A stretch of 9,774 nucleotides of DNA from an uncultured beta proteobacterium (GTDB taxonomy: Bacteria; Pseudomonadota; Gammaproteobacteria; Burkholderiales; Rhodocyclaceae): the NCBI GenBank assembly GCA_903930395.1, contig CAIYYE010000618.1:1-9774 (forward strand), read 5' to 3'. This document shows positions 5,577 to 9,774 of this stretch, piece after piece. The position numbers and the translations under genes are program-made. The notes below the pieces were generated by a model that was not told the DNA's origin, did not search any database, and saw only the letters and a program-made list of their open reading frames with translations. Each line of letters starts with the position of its first letter. Within the stretch, counting starts at the first letter, position 1.

Positions 5577-7973
5577 CTAATCGCTCTCCTCGCCAATTTC
5601 CTCGATCGGTACGGTGAAATGGAATGTTGTGCCGCCCTCGCGGCGCGGGGCTACCCACAGCCTTCCCTGGTGAAACTCGATGATCGAGCGGCAGATCGCC
5701 AGGCCGATACCCATGCCTTCAGCCTTGGTGGTGTAGAAGGGGGTGAAAATCTTTTCAATGTCTTCCTCGGCTAGACCATGACCCTGGTCGGCTACCGTGA
5801 TTTCCAGCATACGCTCATCCACGCGTTGCGCCTGCAGCGTTAGTTGCCGGCGTTCGACGGGCACGTCGGTCATCGCTTCGATGCCGTTCTTGAAGAGGTT
5901 GAGCAGCACCTGTTCGATCATGATGCGGTCGACGACGATTTTCGGCAAATGCCCGGGCAGGTCGACGATGATCTGGGTGCCCGTGCGCTGGGCGTCGATG
6001 TCGGCAAAGGCGCGGGTCTCGTCGACCAGTTCCTCGAGCGCGATGGGCTGTCGGTTTGGATCGCCCTTCTTCACCATGTCGCGCATGCGGCGGATGATCT
6101 TGCCGGCCCGCTCGGCCTGGTCCGAGGCCTTTTGCATCGCGGCCAGCAGGTCTTCCAGCTTGTAGTTGCCGGCCTGCATGCGTTTGACGCAGCCGGCGCA
6201 GTAGTTGGCGATGGCCGACAGCGGCTGGTTCAATTCATGCGCCAGCGAGGAGGCCATCTCGCCCATGGTGATCAGGCGCGAAGTCTGTTCGAGGCGCTTT
6301 TGTTGCTGCAGGTTGACCTCGTCGATGTGCTTCCTGTCAGTGATGTCGGCGCCGATCTGGACGCGCACGGTGCGTCCGTCCACCCAGCGGATGGCGCGTT
6401 CGTGCAGGTGATACCAGTGTCCGGACAGGCTGTGCTGCAGTTCGCCGTCGAATAGTTCGCAAGGGAGTTCGTCGGCACTCAGCTTGGTCGGGTCATGTTG
6501 CAGCCACTCGTCGGCCGGGCGACAGGCCGCCGTGATCTGGGCGGAATCCTTGCCGACGCTGTCGAAGCCAAAAATGTTCTGGAAGGCACGGTTGGCGAAG
6601 AGAATTTCACCGGTTTGCACATCGGCGACATGGACGGCCGAGTCGAGGCCGTCGATGACTGTGACGAAACGTTCGTGGGCGCGCTCCAGTTCGACGCGCA
6701 CACGCTTGGGTTCGGTGATGTCGTTCATCGAGGCCATCCAGCCGATCTGCTGGCCATCGGTGCCGATCAGTGGCGAGAAGTAGAGGCGGACGTCGAAACG
6801 CTCGCCACTCTTGCGCATGATGCGCATCTCGAAGCCGCTGGACGGCGCCTGCCCGGCTAGCGCGGTGTCGATGTTGTGCTGCAGGCGGTCGAACTCTTCC
6901 GGTGGCCAGTAGGGGTAGGGCGGCTTGATGCCGACCAGTTCCTGCTCGTCGTAGCCGGTCATCCGGCAGAAGGCGGCATTGACGAAAGTGATCCGGCCCT
7001 CCAGATCGATGGCGCGCAGGCCGGTGATCAGCGACTGCGACATGGCCTGGCGAAAGGCGTAAGCGGCGCGCAACTCTTCTTCGGTGGCGGCCCGGTGCTT
7101 GGCATGCCGGCGTAGCTGGATCAGCGTCACCGTGGCGATCAGTGTGAGGACGAGAATGAGGGTGACCGGGACGTAGGGCAGCCAGGCGCCGCCGGCACGG
7201 TAGGCGACGATGTTCAGGCCGAGGCGGTTGTTCGGCAGTTCGAGGCTGATCTGGCCGGAAATCTGGCGGTCGGTGGGTTTGACCGAGGTGTTGCTTAAAA
7301 CCTCGCGGTTTTGTGCGTCGACGACAGTCAGGCTGTAGCGGGTCGTGAAGACGGTGGGCAAGGTCGTGCGCAGCAGGGTTTCCAGCGATTGCAGGGCGAT
7401 GAAGGCGCCGAGATCGCCGCTGCCGCGCTGGACCGGGTGGATGACGTCGTGGGCCGGGCGCTGGGTGGCATCGCGATAGTCTGGCGAAACGACCTGGCGG
7501 CGGATGCGCAAGGCTTCCTGCAGGGCGGCCAGGCGCTCGCCGGACAACTGCTCGCCGACGAAGACTGCGGTCGATTCATTGGGGGCCACCCACTCGACCT
7601 TGCCATCCGTATCGACCCAGATGATGGCCTGGATTTCCGGCGCCTCACGCGCATAGCGCGCGGCCCGGACCTGGAAGGCTTCGTAGGTGAGTTGCTTGAA
7701 CTCCTGGTCGCGCCCCAACTCGGCGAGAAAGTCCTGGTGCGCATGCAGGCGGTTTTCAATGGTTCGCTCCGCCCAGTGCATGTCGCCCTCCAGCGCCGAA
7801 CGTGCGGTATCCAGCTCGCGCCACTGGAGGAGTGCCGTGAGAACCAGCATGGCCAGGGCAAACACGCCGATCGCGACATAGGGGGCGAGCCATAGCCGGG
7901 TGTTTTGCGGCTGTGAAGAAGGAGGGCGCATGAGCATGGCCAAATTCTTCGCTGCCCGGCGCGCATCGGCCAT
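5577..7973 (-). CDS. Membrane sensor histidine kinase with periplasmic sensor and two PAS domains
   Basis: The 798-residue kinase has a short cytoplasmic start, TM1 at about 28-50, a periplasmic region of about 210 residues (51-263), and TM2 at about 264-286. The periplasmic part has EIQAIIWVDTDGKVEWV, typical of a CHASE or double-PDC/CACHE-like ligand domain. Two cytoplasmic PAS domains follow, about 305-425 and 432-550, ending MNDITEPKR and GADITDRKH. The HisKA domain has phosphoacceptor H579 in AHELNQPLSAIANY. The ATPase domain has the N-box (LLNLFKNGIEAM, N696), G1 (DQGHG, 729-733), F-box (FTPFYTTK) and G2 (GMGIGLAI, 753-760). All catalytic motifs are intact and there is no fused receiver. 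C592 and C595 form a CxxC 13 residues after H579. The ATG at 7973 is favoured by AGGG nine bases upstream. The ligand is unknown; partnership with the following FixJ-type regulator is very likely. Confidence 0.94.
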   Translation of the reverse strand: MADARRAAKNLAMLMRPPSSQPQNTRLWLAPYVAIGVFALAMLVLTALLQWRELDTARSALEGDMHWAERTIENRLHAHQDFLAELGRDQEFKQLTYEAFQVRAARYAREAPEIQAIIWVDTDGKVEWVAPNESTAVFVGEQLSGERLAALQEALRIRRQVVSPDYRDATQRPAHDVIHPVQRGSGDLGAFIALQSLETLLRTTLPTVFTTRYSLTVVDAQNREVLSNTSVKPTDRQISGQISLELPNNRLGLNIVAYRAGGAWLPYVPVTLILVLTLIATVTLIQLRRHAKHRAATEEELRAAYAFRQAMSQSLITGLRAIDLEGRITFVNAAFCRMTGYDEQELVGIKPPYPYWPPEEFDRLQHNIDTALAGQAPSSGFEMRIMRKSGERFDVRLYFSPLIGTDGQQIGWMASMNDITEPKRVRVELERAHERFVTVIDGLDSAVHVADVQTGEILFANRAFQNIFGFDSVGKDSAQITAACRPADEWLQHDPTKLSADELPCELFDGELQHSLSGHWYHLHERAIRWVDGRTVRVQIGADITDRKHIDEVNLQQQKRLEQTSRLITMGEMASSLAHELNQPLSAIANYCAGCVKRMQAGNYKLEDLLAAMQKASDQAERAGKIIRRMRDMVKKGDPNRQPIALEELVDETRAFADIDAQRTGTQIIVDLPGHLPKIVVDRIMIEQVLLNLFKNGIEAMTDVPVERRQLTLQAQRVDERMLEITVADQGHGLAEEDIEKIFTPFYTTKAEGMGIGLAICRSIIEFHQGRLWVAPRREGGTTFHFTVPIEEIGEESD

Positions 7974-7988
7974 AGGTACTTACCCTAT
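7972..7988. repeat. Near-palindrome at the kinase start (ATAGGTA-CT-TACCCTAT)
   Basis: On the plus strand GGTA (7975-7978) and TACC (7981-7984) are perfect inverted arms around CT. The symmetry continues to ATAGGTA/TACC-C-TAT with one extra C. It covers the kinase ribosome binding site and start codon, within the 29-bp gap after lrgB. It could be an operator or an mRNA hairpin limiting kinase translation. A chance occurrence is possible at this length. Confidence 0.35.
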
Positions 7989-8002
7989 AGTTGGTGATTG
8001 GA

Positions 8003-8719
8003 CTAAAAGCTAGAAAGCAACCAAGGCACGAGCAGGGCGGTCAGTGCACCGTTCATGCCCATGGCCAGCGCGGCAAAGGCGCCGCTCTGTTCGTTGACCT
8101 GAAAGGCACGCGCCGTGCCGATGCCGTGCGAGGCAATACCGATGGCAAAGCCGCGTATGGCCGGGTCACGCAGCTTCATGGCATCGAACACGTAGCGCGC
8201 GCCGACGGCGCCAAGGATGCCGGTGACGATGACGAGCACGGCGGTCAGCGAGGGGATGCCGCCAATGCGCTCGGCGATGCCCATGGCAATCGGTGTCGTC
8301 ACCGACTTGGGGGCGAGCGAAAGCTGGGTCGAGGTGCTGGCGCCGAGCAGGCGGGCGACCAGGACAGCCGAGATAATCGCCGTCAGACTGCCGGCGAGCA
8401 GCCCGGCGACGACCGGCAGCAGCATCGAGCGCACCCGCCTGAATTGCGTGTACAGCGGAATGGCCAGCGCCACGGTGGCCGGGCCGAGCAGGAAGTGCAC
8501 GAATTGGGCGCCGGCGAAATAGGTTTCGTAGGTCGTGCCGGTCAGGGTCAAAAACAGCACCAGGACGGACACCGCGATGAGCACCGGATTGGCCAGCGGG
8601 TTGTTGCCAGTGCGCTGGTAAATCGCAAAGGCGCCCTGGTAGGCGAGCAGTGTGATGGTCAAGCCGAGCAGCGGCGAGGCAGAGAGATAAACCCAGATCT
8701 GGCTGATTTCCTGGGTCAT
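8003..8719 (-). CDS. lrgB: LrgB/CidB-family membrane protein
   Basis: The product has 238 residues, the usual LrgB length, and is hydrophobic throughout with roughly six to eight membrane segments. Family signatures are LAPKSVTTPIAMGIAERIGG (about 135-154) and FAIGIASHGIGTARAF (191-206), both strongly conserved in LrgB/CidB/YohK proteins. LrgB works with LrgA in the inner membrane. Historically they were called antiholin-like; later work on homologues shows transport of pyruvate (Bacillus PftAB, Streptococcus LrgAB) or glycolate/glycerate (plant PLGG1). Which substrate applies here is unknown. ATG 8719 overlaps the lrgA stop as ATGA, with GGGAG seven bases upstream, so the pair is coupled. 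The open frame extends further upstream only as an overlap with lrgA. Confidence 0.93.
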   Translation of the reverse strand: MTQEISQIWVYLSASPLLGLTITLLAYQGAFAIYQRTGNNPLANPVLIAVSVLVLFLTLTGTTYETYFAGAQFVHFLLGPATVALAIPLYTQFRRVRSMLLPVVAGLLAGSLTAIISAVLVARLLGASTSTQLSLAPKSVTTPIAMGIAERIGGIPSLTAVLVIVTGILGAVGARYVFDAMKLRDPAIRGFAIGIASHGIGTARAFQVNEQSGAFAALAMGMNGALTALLVPWLLSSF

Positions 8720-9075
8720 GACGCTTCTCCCGAGGCTGCCGGCGAGCGCTGGCAGAGCTTCATGACCAGCGCGGTGACGATCAGGGTGGCCAGTGTGCTG
8801 ACGATGAGCGAAGCCAGCAGCGGCAGCCATTCATCGGAGACCCGGTGAAGATGGACCATGATGCCCGTGCCGGCCGGCACGAAGAGCAGCGACAGGTGTT
8901 GCAGTAGATTCTGGCTGGTCGTCTGCAAATTCTCGCCGGGGCCGCCCTTGATGAGCAACGCGACGAACAGGAAAAGCATGCCGAGTACGGGGCCGGGAAT
9001 GGGCAGGGCGAGACCGCGGGCGATCACTTCGCCGGCAAGCTGAAAAATCAGGAGTTGGGTGAGGGCAGAGAGCAT
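8716..9075 (-). CDS. lrgA: LrgA/CidA-family membrane protein
   Basis: The product has 119 residues with four predicted membrane segments (about 5-22, 27-43, 58-76, 84-106). Signatures are LPIPGPVLGMLFLF (24-37) and LSLLFVPAGTGIM (61-73), diagnostic of the CidA/LrgA family. It is the holin-like partner of LrgB in the inner membrane. The start at ATG 9075 is chosen because AAGGA lies seven bases upstream and the protein then begins directly at the first helix. A TTG at 9096 would add seven polar residues (MFVKDCV) and lacks comparable support. It is the first gene of the probable lrgA-lrgB-kinase-regulator operon. The upstream 175-bp gap separates it from aceB. Confidence 0.92.
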   Translation of the reverse strand: MLSALTQLLIFQLAGEVIARGLALPIPGPVLGMLFLFVALLIKGGPGENLQTTSQNLLQHLSLLFVPAGTGIMVHLHRVSDEWLPLLASLIVSTLATLIVTALVMKLCQRSPAASGEAS

Positions 9076-9146
9076 GACGCAATCCTTGACGAACAAGGCT
9101 TGCAGTTTATTGCTGAAGTTTTGTTGGTACTAGGCGCAATTTTGTC

Positions 9147-9169
9147 GGGGTATCTGATACCAGGGGTAT
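9147..9169. promoter_or_regulatory. Three alternating GGTAT/ATACC half-sites upstream of lrgA (candidate operator)
   Basis: On the plus strand GGTAT (9149-9153), ATACC (9157-9161) and GGTAT (9165-9169) alternate in orientation at an exact 8-bp spacing. They form two overlapping inverted repeats: GGTATC-T-GATACC (9149-9161) and ATACC-AGG-GGTAT (9157-9169). Read toward lrgA, this includes two direct ATACCCC copies 16 bp apart. A weak -35-like TTGCGC (9139-9134, minus strand) lies about 8 bp downstream, followed by no good -10, as is common at activator-dependent promoters. The TAC-rich half-site TACCCCT fits the heptamer style of NarL-type regulators, so the operon's own regulator is a candidate binder. 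That link is inference. Confidence 0.5.
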
Positions 9170-9195
9170 TAGATTGTTTGTTCATGCCTGGATCC

Positions 9196-9223
9196 AACAA
9201 AAACGCCGGGTTTCCCCGGCGTT
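9196..9223 (-). terminator. Intrinsic terminator of aceB
   Basis: AACGCCGGG (9202-9210) and CCCGGCGTT (9215-9223) form a perfect 9-bp GC-rich stem with a TTTC loop. Read on the minus strand, the stem is followed by TTTTTGTTGG, a U-rich tail. It begins 27 bases after the malate synthase stop. It should separate aceB transcription from the downstream lrgAB operon. Confidence 0.85.
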
Positions 9224-9250
9224 CGGTCTTGCAAGGCGTTCGGGCGAGGC

Positions 9251-9774
9251 TCAGGCCATCGCTTCGTACAGCGGCAGGGTCAGGAACTCCGGGTATTCCG
9301 GGGTCAGCGACATGTCGTCGAAAATCACCGCAGCCTGGTCGTAGCTGGCCGTGTCTTCGCCCTGGGCGGCGACGAAGGCTTTTACCTTGGCCAGTTCCTC
9401 GGCAATCATCGGGCGGACCATCTCGACCGTGACCTTGCGGCCGTCGTCGAGGATGCCCTTGGGCGAAACCACCCATTGCCAGACTTGCGAGCGGGAGATT
9501 TCGGCGGTGGCGGCGTCTTCCATGAGGTTATGGATGGGCACGCAGCCATTGCCGGCCAGCCAGGAGCCGAGGTAGTGGATGCCGACGTTGATGTTGTTGC
9601 GCAGGCCGGCTTCGGTGATCGGGGTCGAGGGCTGGAAGTCGAGCCACTGGGCCGGGCCGAAGTTGCCGGAGACCTGCTTTTCCCACTGGTTAGGCTTGTC
9701 GCCGAGGACCTTGACGAATTCTTCCATGGCAATCGGCACGAGGCCCGGGTGGGCGACCCAGCCGCCGTCAAAGC
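9251..9774 (-). CDS. aceB: Malate synthase A, C-terminal part (5' end outside window)
   Basis: About 174 residues run from the window edge to TGA at 9253-9251. The first residues in frame give FDGGWVAHPGLVPIA, a hallmark of malate synthase A. LNN/INVGIHYLGSWLAGNGCVPI and NLMEDAATAEISRSQVWQW follow; the Asp in MEDAATAEISR matches the position of the catalytic base in malate synthases. The end ...LPLYEAMA matches the A-type C-terminus. The enzyme condenses glyoxylate with acetyl-CoA to malate, the second step of the glyoxylate shunt, in the cytoplasm. The GTG that begins VPIAMEEF is internal, not a start. The terminator downstream and the same orientation as lrgAB make it a neighbouring but probably separate transcription unit. 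Confidence 0.95.
   Translation of the reverse strand, partial: FDGGWVAHPGLVPIAMEEFVKVLGDKPNQWEKQVSGNFGPAQWLDFQPSTPITEAGLRNNINVGIHYLGSWLAGNGCVPIHNLMEDAATAEISRSQVWQWVVSPKGILDDGRKVTVEMVRPMIAEELAKVKAFVAAQGEDTASYDQAAVIFDDMSLTPEYPEFLTLPLYEAMA

Noticed and set aside
7311..7895. Plus-strand open frame of 194 codons opposite the kinase periplasmic domain
   Set aside because: It is antisense to a well-supported kinase, has no motif or good ribosome binding site, and is explained by GC-rich codon bias.
9076..9096. TTG start at 9096 for lrgA
   Set aside because: The ATG at 9075 has AAGGA seven bases upstream and starts at the first membrane helix as in the family.

Overview
The window is a gene-dense piece of a GC-rich bacterial chromosome. 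Codon use, protein style and gene content suggest a betaproteobacterium, most likely Rhodocyclales (Dechloromonas/Azonexus-like). That placement rests on recognising the protein families, not on a marker gene. There are eleven genes, two of them cut by the window edges. No tRNA, rRNA, CRISPR array, insertion sequence or prophage was seen.

Left part, plus strand (1-2952): the C-terminal end of a SpoU/TrmH-type RNA methyltransferase, a small exported DsrE-family protein, glutamate racemase (murI), and a class III (CaiB/BaiF) CoA-transferase whose ATG overlaps the murI stop. A minus-strand TonB-family protein converges on the CoA-transferase, and the two genes share the bases CTAG as both stop codons. 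The TonB gene is divergent, across 37 bp, from a plus-strand gene for an exported ankyrin-repeat protein. A 110-residue conserved protein of unknown function follows.

Right part, minus strand (4966-9774), read in transcription order: the C-terminal third of malate synthase A (aceB) with its intrinsic terminator, a 175-bp gap with regularly spaced GGTAT/ATACC half-sites, then lrgA, lrgB, a two-PAS membrane histidine kinase and a FixJ/NarL-type response regulator. lrgA and lrgB overlap by 4 nt, lrgB and the kinase are 29 nt apart, and the kinase and regulator are 2 nt apart, so the four genes look like one operon.

The most interesting part is this right-hand block. LrgAB-type membrane proteins are classically paired with LytSR in Firmicutes, and several homologues move pyruvate or glycolate. 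Here lrgAB is joined to an unrelated FixLJ-like two-component system and sits beside malate synthase, the enzyme that consumes glyoxylate. The working hypothesis is a small-organic-acid sensing and transport module, with the GGTAT/ATACC sites upstream of lrgA as its operator. The gene order is read directly from the sequence; the function and the operator are inference.
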